NCBI RefSeq assembly: GCF_007655135.1 | Contig: NC_045130.1 | Location: 30,872,605 to 30,936,604, forward strand | Length of the DNA stretch: 64,000 nt | DNA from: Punica granatum | Lineage: Eukaryota; Streptophyta; Magnoliopsida; Myrtales; Lythraceae | Direction: 5' to 3' | Part shown: piece after piece, positions 44,720 through 58,000 of the stretch | Layout of the letters: every line of letters starts with the position of its first letter | Numbering within the stretch: position 1 is the first letter of the stretch | Made by a program: the position numbers and the translations under genes | Notes under the pieces: generated by a model | Told to the model about the DNA's origin: nothing | Seen by the model: only the letters and a program-made list of their open reading frames with translations | Databases searched by the model: none

Positions 44720-47700
44720 TGCATTCCGTTTTCAGTTTTTATTATTAAAAGACGCCTCTGTCTGTCTGTGGATCTGTTTTATCGTAATGTCTGCAGCGTA
44801 CGGTCTCCCCTTCTCTGAATTTGCTTAGACCCACCCGCTCCCTTTGTCCGCGTCGATCCACGCGCTGATTGAACTCATGCGCTTCCAAAAAACTTTCCTA
44901 AAACATTTATTTATTTGATAAATTTTTTTTTTCTATTTTTACTTTTTATTTAAAGTTTTGATTTAAAAGTGGTGAATTATGGGATGTTGCAGGACAAGAG
45001 CTGGGCTAGCTCGTTTAGGAGGAGGATGTTTCAAAATGCTAGCTAGGAACATGTCTTTGCATGGACTGAAATTCACTGTTCCCCTTGTCATCATCATATA
45101 ATTAATGGAGGGACACCTCCATCATTTTGGGTTATATCTTCGACCATTATTCGGTTTGGGCAAACATTATTTGTCTGCATCATGTGAATTTTGACTAAGA
45201 ATCTATGTTTGATTCAAACTCTCAATCGCTCATCACTGATTCCTTCTCATTCATTCTAAAACTCAGATTGGAGTCAAAATACATGAATAAAAGAAAAGGG
45301 TAAAGTCTTGAGATTGACGAAGGTACAATATGATAATTTTCATGAAAATCTAAAAGATCGTACCTATTTTCAAGGACACAAGACTATCATCTCAATAGAC
45401 ATGGATGAAATTTTTTTTATTTGATAAGTGATGTTTTTTTATTTATTTCATCTCAAAATATACAAAGCAAAACCCCACTCATGATAAACAAAAAGCCAAC
45501 GAATATGAAGGCCTAAAACCAAAGAAAAACTCTGTAATTACAGCCAACATGAATACACTTGAATGCCAAGGCATATACAACTCGCATGGGAGTCAAAATA
45601 TTTTACATAAAAGACACCAAAAGGGAAAAAAAAATTAAGAAGGAAGAAGTTAGAGCCTGACAATTTCCATGATAATCAAGATAATAATACCTTCTTTTTA
45701 AAGACACAAGACTATATCCCCTCATGAGACGTGAATGAGTAATTTTTTGCACGCAGTTGATATATGGGACATGTTCCAAATTTATAGGCATATAGCTATT
45801 AATAGATAAATAATGCAGGGCTAGTAGGGATAATTAAGTAGGAAGATTTTTGTAGAGTGGAAATTTATGTAGTCTCGGAGCAGAATCAATCCAATTGAAT
45901 ATAATCAACTACAAAATAAATATAGTTGATCGGAGCAAAACTGCAATCGATGATGTTGCATTTTTCAGTCGATTATATTCAATTGGACCGATTTCACCTG
46001 AGACCGGATAAGCTCCTTTATAGAGTAGTAGAGTAGGGGGACGTCATGATAAGTTTCGTCAAAGGGGAGGGGTGGGGGAAAGGAAAGGAAAGTGGTGGGG
46101 GATGAGGAAGCGCGTCGTTCAAATGCCGGCTGGCTTTGGGGCTGTGGGGGTCGCATTCTCTCCTCTTCACTCTTTCATTTCTTGGATTCCGTGGCCGCTG
46201 GTCTCTGTTTCTCCCCTGCTTTGGTTTTGGACCAAATTTATTCATTTTTTTCAAATTTAATATTTATTTATTATTATTGCAACTTCAATTTTCCTAAAAA
46301 TTTACCTTTACAGCATTGCTTGAATGAAAATTATTGGGTTCAACAGCAGAATATTCAATCAAAATCTCGTAGGAAATATTTTTGTATAAGGAGAATAATT
46401 TTTCGTACAAAATAATCAGTCAACTGCATGTATGAATCAATTTAAAAACGTGACAGAAGATTTTGTCGAACTTTTTCTTGTTGTTTTTAAGCAAAATGAC
46501 GTTTTTGTAAGAACTAATCTTACAGCAGTACTGAAATTTGCCTTTGGATATAGGGGGTCGATGTGAGAACTTTATAATGAGCAAAAGAGAATTTGCCAAA
46601 TAAGATGGACGATGGTATACATGCATATTTATCAAAGCACCCGGTGACAAGTACCTCACCCAATAGCCTTTGGCGTATGGAAATTGTCGGATGAACAACC
46701 TTTTAGAAAGATAACTATTGATTATGGAACCCATATATTGCACTTACATTCGACAATAAAGGAGATATTATAAGTTCGACTCTTATTTATGAAATTTTAT
46801 TTAATTTGTTTTTCCTTCTCCCTAATAAACCCATGGGTATATAAAACAATATATATATATATATATATATTGATGAGATTTGCATATATTTGAAAAACAG
46901 TTGTCTTGATGATTGCTTTTTATATTTATATTCGTGTGATAAATATGTAAAGGAAAAATGAAAAAGAACAAACTTATGCTATTTTTCATCTTAAATTTTG
47001 GTATCCTTTTATAGTTACAAGAGAGATCCTTATGTCTAAAATGAAAATAGAAAATAAAGAGAGATAAAATAATCTATACGTCTCACTGATTATAATCGAA
47101 CGCATAATCTTTTAATTTCAGATCAGCTCCAAAATCCCCTTTCTTAAATTTTATCCCACTGTACTTGCAACAAAAAGAAACTAGTCCATCTTCTTTTTCG
47201 GGTACTTGTCTTATTTCTTATTTTATATTTTTGGTTAAAAAGAAATTAGTCCAACTTTATCTCTCGAATGTACGTAATAAATTATTCATTCCATACATGG
47301 CTTGCAGCCATGCCAGAAAAAACAAAAACAAAAAAAAACAAAAAGAAGAAGAAAATTACAAGGCTTGTAGCCGACTAAAAGTAGACTTTCGGCCAAAAAT
47401 AAAGAAAGACTAAAAGTAGACTTAATCATCTGTAACGAGCAAATCATATGAGGACAAAGAGGAGCTACAAAAATCAATACATCACATTTTTTCGATGTTG
47501 ATAGATGAAATTGAGAAAAATTCTAATTAATCATACTATTTTTCCTAGTATTATTTAACCGCGTCATTATATATGAATTCTAATAAATTCTAATGATATA
47601 TGTTGTACGCGCACCAGATGCAGCTGCCGGCCACTGGAGTCCCATGCATGAACGCAGCACAGCTATAAGACCAATTATTAACACCCTATACATATGCTGT

Positions 47701-49850
47701 TTCTTTTTCGATTTCGTTATGCATATCAATTGTTGCTCCCAAGTTGGGTAATGTATTAGTAACCAATAAGACGGCGTCGTGCATGGTTTCAAAACTTTGT
47801 ACTTTATCCTATAATAATCATACTTGACTTAGCCATTGGGGCTCATGACATGGACTGAGCTCCAATGTCATCAGTTACGTTAATATGGGGAAAATTATTC
47901 CCCCAGAAACAAAAAGAATGCAATAAATATCACGTAAAAATGATAAACAAATATGAGGAAAATTATTCTTTTCTTTCAAGGAACAGTTCCTTATACTTTT
48001 ATATCATCACATAAGTTATTTGTGATTCAATAATCAGCATAAGAAGTTGACGTACGTTATGACTCACAGGTACATGAAAATAGTTGCTTTAGAAAATGGG
48101 AGAAGCTTTCCATGTAAAAAAAAAATGTTATAACGATTTGGGTATATGGGAAACACATGTGGAGTAATCTTGTGCATATGACTCAAAACATCTTTGAAAC
48201 ATATAGATTATGTACGTATGCAGACTGTAATGGAAGAAAGGAGTTGAATAAATTAAAGGTAATGGGTATTGAGCAAGAATTTTTTTTTCTTCAACTTGAA
48301 AATACTAAAAATGTAATTTAAAATGATCAAATGTGTCATTTTATATAATTTTAGATATAAAAAGTTAAAAAATATGATATTTATATAAATATTAGTTGAA
48401 ACAGTGGAATTGTGTTGTAATTACTTTTAATGGACGTTCAATATTTCATCAAATTAAAAAGAGAATCATTCTAATGAAATTTTTCTCCAACTCACAATAA
48501 TAATGATACTAAAATGCTAATTTTATTTTATTCCACTTGACTCTCATACATAAAAAATTATATGTAATTTTTAATTATCCGAAAAGGCTCGAAATTTATA
48601 TTTATCTGGTTTAATCTTAAGAATGAGAGGATTATAATGCGAGTATGCATTTCTCTAAAGATGCTTGATGGGAAATTAGGTTCTCAATTCTCCTAATACA
48701 GACTGATCATCCATGTCATGTCCAACATTTACTTTTCCACATGTACAACGTACATTTATATCTGATATGAGATTCTTAACATTTATTATCCTCCCCAAGA
48801 GAATATATAGGGGCTAGATCCTTTAACCTCATGTTAGCTTATGAATCCACGGCACATGCTACGGGCTCAACCCTAGTACCCAATGCGACGGAGTATTTTC
48901 TGATTTCCTTTCGTCGGTACAAAGAGAGATGATTCATTGCTTCCTTGTTATCTATTTTTTTTAAAGATTTTACGAGATAAATAAACAGAGAAACAAAAAG
49001 TTCCCATCACAAAACCCAAAAAAGTAGAATAAAAAAAAAACCAACCTTTTAGTCCACTTTCGATTTTGTGGTAGTTGGGGAAATATATGAGTATAATATA
49101 ATAAAAAAGATATTGTAAATATCTAATAAATGGATACGAGTAATCTTATAACGAGTATCATACTTAAAATATCTTAATTATCAGGTGAAAGCATGTGCTA
49201 CATCATCTTTGATATGAACTTTCGATTTATAAGCTAAATTCTAAATTTTCCCTCAATTCCACATTTCACTCCATCAATCCTGCGAAAAAAATCTCTTTCA
49301 CCCATAAAGTATGAAATTTCATCACAGATCTCTTTTTTCAATTACAACTAGGTCTATGCTCAAGTTAGCTACAATTGTTTGTCATTATTTTTTAAATTCC
49401 TTCAATATATACCTATTTATGCAGTCTTTTAATAAATTTATCCTCTAAATTCAAAATTCCACCCACATCATTGAAATTTCAAAATAGTTATGGAGTATGG
49501 TCATTTGAAAATTTTCTTTTTTTTCCGACAAATTAAAAGGTTTTTAAATGTTTGTGTTAAATTTATACATGGGCATTTTCAAATGTAAATGTATTGTGCG
49601 AAACTTGTGGTTTAGGTTCCCCGCTTAGTGAGATCAGAAAGTATATCATTGAATTTATAGGAAATTAATATATTATGAATTTATCATCAAAGGTGATGAT
49701 TTGGTGGTTCTAAATTTATTTTCATGTGGTTTAGTAATCTCAAGATATCGTGCTCAAATCTCTTCCAACATTTGTGGTGAACATATGCTTGAGGTGTGCT
49801 CTTTAAGCCTAGGCTTGGGGATACCAATTTCTGTGAAAATTGGATACAAT
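44720..49850. other. Gene-free stretch
   Basis: AT-rich intergenic DNA. A short GC-richer patch with a near-palindromic AGTCGATTATATTCAATTGGA is at 45965, and a related inverted phrase, TCCAATTGAATATAATCAAC, is at 45888-45909. The two form a hairpin-like inverted repeat about 60 bp apart. An (AT)n run is at 46848-46870. No protein family is recognisable in any frame. Confidence 0.4.
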
Positions 49851-49854
49851 TTTC

Positions 49855-49928
49855 ACTGCTTCTCGCTACGTTATGTTCGGGCTCTTGTATGATTGCTGTT
49901 AGATACAAGAGTCCGGACGAGAAGCAGT
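49855..49928 (+). other. Strong hairpin, 26-bp stem with a 10-nt bulge
   Basis: The right arm ATACAAGAGTCCGGA + CGAGAAGCAGT (49903-49928) pairs along its full length with TTCGGGCTCTTGTAT (49876-49890) and ACTGCTTCTCG (49855-49865). A 10-nt bulge (49866-49875) interrupts the left arm and the loop is 12 nt. The two deviations from perfect pairing are G:U wobbles if the plus strand is transcribed. It could be a small-RNA precursor or a tiny foldback repeat. Confidence 0.55.
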
Positions 49929-49949
49929 AAGAGTTGTTACTACTGCTTT

Positions 49950-51144
49950 TTATTTCTTTTCCTTTCCTTTTTTGGGGGGCTGTTGGTGATGCTGCCTAAT
50001 TTTTCCTGCAGAAAAGCAAAAGGACGGAGAGATTGATAATAAATAAGAAAAGTTTGTCTCAGTTAAAGGCTAGAGAAAAGGGACAACTACTGCTGGTGAA
50101 AAGGGCCAAAGTGAAAAAGGATGAATAAAAACGTGCAACCGTGCCCCTCACTTGTCCCGCTGGCTGCCTCCCTTCACGGGCGGACCATGTAGATTATGGC
50201 CTCAAGTGACGGCCTAGTTCTTCAGGTGTCCTGAAAGCGAATCGGTAGGACAACAAGTATCTCGATTGACAATTCAAATTATTCGGAAAGCCGGCCAACT
50301 CAACTGCTTCACAATGGAGTGTCTCTAGGCCGTGAAGGAGAAGAAGGAAGAAGGAAAGCGGGTATCTATTGCAAATTTATCTATTTCCGAAAATGTATAA
50401 TTGTACCGTTTCGATAATCTTTTATACCTTTGAAAGGTTCTTTTTGTTATCTTGGGGCCAATTATTAAGGGAAACATAATTTAGATGCTTTGATTTACTG
50501 CCATCAAGAAGGCACAAAGCCCTCACCTGGAAGTGATATTTACCCTTGACTCAAACCGGAAGTCCTAAGTTCGATTTTTTATTAGTAAAATTTTTCGTGC
50601 CCGGGAAAAGGGTATTTGTGTAGTGGCACAAATCCTCGCCTAGAATCATGAGGTCTTGGGTTTCATTATCATCAGTAAGACTTTTGTGTCCATTTATTTA
50701 GCTTTACTATATCTATTCTTGTATTAAGTCATAGATCTCCCCTATAACCGAAGAATTTTTCATTCCCGTGTTCTTATTTCCTTTTCTCATATCTCTTATT
50801 GGTAAGAAGTTATTGTGTGTAACGAGTATACCATGTGACACTGTGTAATCGGGCACATAAAAAAATCTATATTCATGTGATATTAATAAAAACCAAGAAA
50901 ACTTGAAGAATTCTAATAACTTGTCGTATTATCACGTGATATATTTGTTATATATAAGATTTTCTCTTATTGAGGCCATGGACTGTAGTAGGAAAAACCC
51001 CACCTTCGTAATGCAGTACCATATGGATGAAAATTTCAAAATTTCATGAACTTACAAGTCTTGTCCATCTTTTATTTGGTTAGATTTATTCGATTAGAAG
51101 AAATTTAGAGCTATAAGAGAATTCAGTGCATTGAAATCATTGTC
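49950..51144. other. Gene-free stretch
   Basis: Contains transposon-like phrases (for example GTGGCACAAATCCTCGCC...GGTCTTGGGTTT at 50621-50660) but no intact element or gene that I can support. Confidence 0.4.
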
Positions 51145-52357
51145 ATTATCAGCAATCCGTTTTGGTCCACTGGCGCTCGATGACCATTAAGGAGGACTCG
51201 ACTAGATGCCTTCTATGCATTCAACGCTTTTGAAATTGGGTTAACTACAATTTGATTTAAAAAAAAAAAAGAAAAAGAACAAGAAAAATGCACTGCGGGA
51301 CACTTTCGGGACTTACTTGCGTCAATTCCAATTTTTAAAATCCAGAACGAAACTCGGGGTCAAAAAATATTTTTTTGCATAGTATTGATCCAGAATTTTT
51401 CTAAACACAACGGCTATCCCAGAATATTTTTCGAATATCCAATTGAAAATACGAGAATTTCGGGCATTACGTGCATCAATTTTTATTTTTCAAAATTCAG
51501 GACGATACTCAAGACAAAAAAAAAATTTCAACATAATGTTGATCATCGAATTTTCCTGAACACGACAGTGGTCCAGCATTATTTTCCGGATATCCAATTG
51601 AAAAGACGAGAATTTTGGGCACTACATGCATCAATTTTGATTTTTCAAAATTCAAGACGATACTCAAGAAAAAAACTATTTTTCTAGATAATGTTTGATT
51701 CTCGAATTTTTTTTAATACAATAATGGTCCTGGAATATTTTTCGAATATCCAATTGAAAAGATATAATTTCAAAAATAATCGAACAATTACAATCAACGC
51801 GTATCTGATATTCGATATCGATTTTTATCGAGATTCGCTCTCAATTAAAGCAAATTGAATATTTCATAAAGTGGATTATTTTTTGAATTTCTCAATTTAT
51901 TCGGAAAATACCAATTTATCCCGAGAAATAGAACTCCGATTCAAGAATGTCCATACGAGTAAAAAAGAGAGAACAAAAAAAAAGAAAAGAAATTTAGGTG
52001 GCAGAAGGATACCCTTCCCCCCTCTATTCCCCTTTACTTTTCTTTTCTTCTTCCTCCTCTTTCCCTTTCTTCTTCTTTCTCTGCACTGACCGCCTGCTTC
52101 TATCCTCTGCAGCCTCCTCTTCTTCTTCTCTCTGTAGTCCAATGTTCCGGCGCCTACATTGTAGCCCCATCCTCTGCCATCTCTGATCCTCACACCATCT
52201 CTCCATCAAGCCCTATCCATCTCTCTTCCTCTCTTTTCTCTTTGCTCTAGGCTGTTTCATCCACAGACAGCCCTCACCTGCCTCTATCTCTAAGATTCTC
52301 TACCTCTTCTTCTCTCGGAAAAGTCAGCAGGACAGACAAAACCTCATCCCTTCTCTG

Positions 52358-52400
<43 letters not shown>

Positions 52401-55030
52401 CAGCTCACCATCTTCACGGCCTGCATCACCACAGATCGAGGCTCTGCTTCCTCTGGTCTTTCACGGCAACATTCCGTCAATCACTCTCACAACTTCTCTC
52501 TCTCTCTCTCTCTCTGCGTCCCTCCCTCCCTCCCGGTTCGGCTTGGGAAAAGGAATAACTATGACTCATTTGGCTTTAAAGAAAATTGGAATGATAAACC
52601 CATCCGTTTATTTGATCACGGCTGAAAAGGTATCGGAATAAAATATGAGCTAATCCACCTCATTAGGAATAATTCATGAAGATGATGATTCTGTGAAGTT
52701 GACGGTTGAATGGTATTTGATGTTCAGGAGGCTTGATTTTGTGAAATTTGCATGAAAATGGATTGATTCACTTAGGAGCACGATAGGATAATTAATGGAA
52801 TCGATGTAGCATTGCTCAAATGGACTTAAGGATCGGAATTTTGGTATAAATCATCACGCTCGCACTCTGTCATTTTCAATTTCTTTTTTTCTTAATAAAA
52901 AAAGAAAGAAAGAAAAATTTAACTAATCGTCTTCTGGGTAAGAAAGGAATGAAATCAATGAATGTGAGCATATGTATATTTTTTGGTCATTTGGAATTGG
53001 ATTAAAGAAAATATAGGTTAATGATGATTATTTGGCCTAAGAAAGGAAATGAACCCCACTGTGATGTCTTAAATTTACAAATGGGATTGGGATGTTAATC
53101 GGAATCGACTCATTTGATTAAAATGGAAAATGGCATGAAAATGGATTAGTTTAACTGGGATCACGTATATCAATGTTTTAAATCGGAAATTTTGATCACT
53201 TGAATTTGAAATCGGTAAATTGAATCTTATTGTGATCGCATGTATCATGTTCATACGTGTTGTGGTGCTTATTATCATTTTTTATTAAAGTCTCACACGA
53301 ACTGGACTAATCATGTGAAGTGGGTTTAAAATCAAATAATTAAAATGGTTGGGAATTAGAGCTCGTATTGAACGGTCCGTTAATGACCGGCTTGGCGGCT
53401 CGAAACCCGCAAATTTTTACATTCGGTAAATCAATTAACAAGCAAGCAAATTCACGTGCTTAATAGTCGGGACGAATCATTCGGTTAATTAATTCACATG
53501 TCATTTAAATAAATTGTATGAACTGGTTAATAATCTGTAATGGAGTCGATAAATCATGAACTGATAATCGTGCCCTTTTCAAAACCCATAATTTTTAACA
53601 AATTACTGAGACACGTGGTCTGCACATGGATATTTAGGAAGGACTCGCATGGGAACGAGGCGGGATAAAACCTTAGGTTTTAGGTATTTGGCAAAACACA
53701 CTTCAATCGTAAGTGATTAATTTATTAGTATCGCAAAACAGAAGAATTTAAAACAAACTCACATATTCATGGCTTGACGACAGACATCATGTCCGTCGAG
53801 TCACTTTTAAGCAAAGACCGAATACAACATTTCCTCCGGGGCGGCCCGTGGCAGATTTTTAATTGCGTCCTAATCAGGCTTATGTGCCTAAGTTAGAGAC
53901 GTCTATTCCAAAAACTCGGGTCACATGGAAACTTAATTCATTTAAACCGGAAATAACCACATATTTCACATCTAATTTATTCCTTACTTTACTTTATTTG
54001 GGTCAAGCCTAAACCATAAGATGTGGTTTACACGGGGTCCAGCACCAACCATCGATCACGACGTCCAACGCAACCACACACTGAGTGCACGCAACCTGAG
54101 CGTGATATACGTTCTAGCCTCGAGTCACCGTTTCAAACCAAGTAGTGTTCAACCAGAGGATGACTCGGATCGGGTGCGTGAAAGGTATTAGACAAACACC
54201 TGGGAGCTTGACCAGTTTTATAGCTATCTCGAGGACCATTCATTCTTCTTGAGATCCGTCGGTTCGGTCGGGCCTGAACCCCAGCTCTCTTGAGCCTGCA
54301 TCGCTTTAAGTTCAATTTCGGTCCTTCTTAAAACACATAGTGAGCGAGAGGATTTGGCTAAATATGAACCGACCAGGATCTTATTATTGTATTTGTATTT
54401 ATTATTGAGAGTACATTGTGAAGATTTTATTTGTACTTTATTTCTTGTAATTACGGGGTTGGCAAGCGAGAGGTCCAAGAGTTAAAATCGGTCGAGTCGG
54501 TTTATGGGTCCCTGGGACAAGCGAAATCACACAGATAACGGGCCCCGTCCACACGGTGTACCGATCATCATGACCCGATTAACCGAAACGCAAGAACGAT
54601 GGACTGATCCCCTGACGTGAGGATCCGCTCTTCTTTCGGTTTCTTAGATCGAATCGGTCGCTTTTCTAAATTTATGGTATCAAAACATGTGAGATATACG
54701 AAACTTAACTCACGCGATAAATAAACTAAAATTGGCAAACCTTAAATAAATTAGAGTACCAAAAGAACGTGTAGAGATTTAGCTATGCACATAACAAAAT
54801 CCCTGAATTCGGAATATTCGATTCCGCAGACCATATACCTTAACTACTAGGTGTATCCCCTTACCCCTAGACTCGGGCAATTTATTGGCCCTCGACTTTC
54901 GGGTCGTAAATAGGAAGTGGTGACTCCTTCTCGCGCTCGTCCCATACGCGCCTCCGGGAAGGTGGATACTCCCAAGCATTGCGACTTTGGCATGCAGCGG
55001 GCCTGATGAGATGAAATTCGAGGTTTGCAG
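51145..55030 (+). mobile_element. Long LTR-retrotransposon fragment (LTR copy B, Gypsy/Tat-like)
   Basis: 51145-52520 is homologous to 37644-40150. It has a 155-bp unit present about three times (51300-51770) where copy A has one. A CT-rich tract and a (CT)n run (52362-52398) follow. Further on, TTTATGGTATCAAAACATG at about 54673 resembles a tRNA-Met primer-binding site (TGGTATCAGAGC). GTGGTGACTCC at 54917 recalls the ends of Tat/Ogre-type LTRs. No gag, protease, RT or integrase frame is present, so this is at most an LTR with some flanking internal sequence. The boundaries are approximate. Confidence 0.45.
51300..51770 (+). repeat. Tandem repeat, 155-bp period, about three units
   Basis: ACGAGAATTT at 51451 recurs at 51606. 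CAATTGAAAA occurs at 51440, 51595 and 51751. The 100-codon frame at 51385-51687 is only a translation of this repeat. Copy A (37885-38040) carries a single unit. Confidence 0.85.
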
Positions 55031-58000
55031 AGTCGTGCCTTACTATTTTTTTTTCTTATTGTATATGCGACTAAATTGAATACCTCCATCATAAAGAAAG
55101 AATCCTCTATAAATTATTATATCTTACTGAGTTATAAAAAAGGTCCGTAAAATCCTAAATATCTAATAAAGTGACAAAAATCCCACAGTGAGTATTGAAT
55201 TTGAAACATTTTAATTGACAAATACAACATGCATCTTTGCGCTATACCGTCTTTCTCCACTAAAAATTATTTTAATATGGTTGCTTTCTTATAAAAATGA
55301 GAGCGGCCCCCTTAAGATGATTAATTTGAAAATCTTAGCTTCCTTTGATTTTATTTTTTGTATTTCTTTTTATTTAATCTTATCAAGACATAGGTCGGCT
55401 CTAAAGTATGAAAGGGAAAGTTTTGACAATTTCTTTTATAGTGTCACTCTCTATAAATATTGTTGATCTCCAATCATTCGAACAAATTGATAAAATTAGA
55501 CAGTATTTAATTCTTATATGCTGACAGCGGATATATATGATTAAGATTGTAAGTAATTTTTAATTATAACTATATATCAGAAAAGAAAAAGAGCGCTGAT
55601 AGCTAAATGGCCGTCTAGCTTTTCGGTCAACACTTCCTTTTGGCAATTTACCCTTTTTATGTAAAAAAGGTACCATTTCAATATTTGAATGACATTTTGA
55701 TATATATATATATATATATATTAAGATGACAATAAAGTAATCTTCATTCTTGAAACCATGGAATTTTCTGGATCAATACAAAAGTAGCTTTATCATCGAG
55801 ATGCATTTTCTTAGAAGGGCCGATCCTTGCTCATATATAATGATATAGTGATTAAGAATAATTATGTTTGACTAAATAATCATTTGAGTTCACACGCAGG
55901 ACCAAATACGTATGGGATATGAATCTACGACATGATGAAATAAATATATTCTCAAGAGAGACTCTTAACTATAAGAATTTGAGAGAATTTTCTTTTTCTT
56001 TTTCCTTGGACAATTAATCTGAGCAAATTTTCAATAATAAGAAATCGTTGTCGAGAGAGGAAGTTTCAGCAAGTCTTTTAATCATACCGACATGGTTGTA
56101 TCACTAAAAAATTAGAAATTCTACCTAAATTAAGCGCAATTAAAAACTAATTCCAGAAGAGGGATCATTATAAATTCAGTGGAATAAGACTTCTCTAACC
56201 GGGTCCATCACAAAAAGGCGTATAGTAAGCTCATGAGTGACAGGAATACGAGGGCATCCATCATCATAGATACCTTAGATGTTGCTGTTGGTGGATTAAT
56301 TAACGCACCAAAAATATAATAATTACTTTAAGAATAATTAGTATAATTAATCCACGGATATATGAAGTGAATGTTAAAGTGACTGTTTGAGTAATATCCA
56401 TTGCAAAAACATATACACGATTAAAAAGAAAAAAACCACGAATTTTATATAATTTTGATAATATAAAAGTAACATTTAAAATGTTTGAAAAGAAGGTGAC
56501 ACAACACAGAACTTCTAAATAAAGAAACCGATTTTATAAAAGAAATTTCCAAGCTAAATGCATTTGATAAATCTATGCAATTAAATAAATAAATATGCAA
56601 TGCTACTTAATGATGCCGTTAGTTGTAAAATTGCTATGAAGACATTTAATACTTTATTTTATTCAATATTGTTGAAATTCAAAATAAGTTTTGAAAATTT
56701 TAACGGTGTAATAAATAAATTTTGAGTACAAAAGTTGTAAATAATTGACCGAGGGCTCAGCTTTGCCGTACCGGCCTGGAGACCTTATCAACGTCAAATT
56801 TATTATCTCTTCTATAAAAAATAAAAGAACTTTCGTTAAATCTAAATTGAACCGGAGGATGAAGTTGGACCCAATATGAAATGGACGACGAATTGTGAAC
56901 TGAGTAAATGACTGGGGACCAATTTGAGACTTTTTCCTTAATTTATATGAAAATTAAAAGAAAAAGGAATTAAAAAGATGATCTAATTAGGATTCTAGAA
57001 GAGAAGGGGTGTGTGTGATAGGAAGAACCAAAGAAATTCTTACTTATCCAAAAAATAATTATAATAAATTCCTGCCTTGCTCTACTATTCACAAATAAGT
57101 CGGCTGTTGTTTCGTTCATATTACGACAAGTCAGGCTGCTATCAACATATACATACACATAGAGAAAAAGAAAAATAAAGAAGTACTTCAATGGCACATT
57201 ACCACTAAATGTTATAGACTAGTTAATTGATATGTGTTTCATATTTGCTTCGTCGGAGTTTCCCATGGTATTACCGGCTACCATATCACCTCAATCGGAA
57301 GCAGATAGTTAGATCAGCCAACAAAAAGAAAATACAACACCATCGGATGGTCACCCTCCCGTTTCATCTTTTCCTGAATAAATATTTGACACAGAACTTA
57401 AAGTTTTGTTAATTCAAGATGATAACTGATGTGCTATCAAGTTTCATATCGGAAAATAAATAATGGTATTGGTTAGTTTATAAGAGCATATATCAACCAG
57501 TTCTCTTAAGAGAAGTATTTTTTTTTAGGATAACTTAAATCGAATCAAGTTTGAAGCGGACGATGCCTCTTGATCAGAACTTTCAAATCGTAGATCATCT
57601 TGGACTCACAACCTTATTATTGTGCCTTTGGTGAGAACGAAGTCATGTGCTTAGCCATCTTACGTGGGCTATAGTGAATGACCAAATTCCACATTAGAAA
57701 GAGAGAAGGTTTTTCCAATCTCATAACTTGTGAAATAGATGGAAAAAATTTCTGGATATGAACTAGTTAACTTGAACATAATGTGACGCTTAAAATTCAA
57801 TCCAAAATAATTGATATGTCGGTTAAGATTGGCTCGAGCATTCTTATGGACATCTATAATCAATTTATGGGCGAGTCTGAATTACGAATTTTCTTTTCCA
57901 TAAAATAATAGATATATACCCGGTCTATCTTATCTATAAAATAAAATATATTAAATATACAAATAATTACGTAATAATGGAGAGCCATTCTCTTTTACCA

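Noticed and set aside
51385..51687. 100-codon plus-strand frame
   Set aside because: It is a translation of the 155-bp tandem repeat inside an LTR-like sequence.
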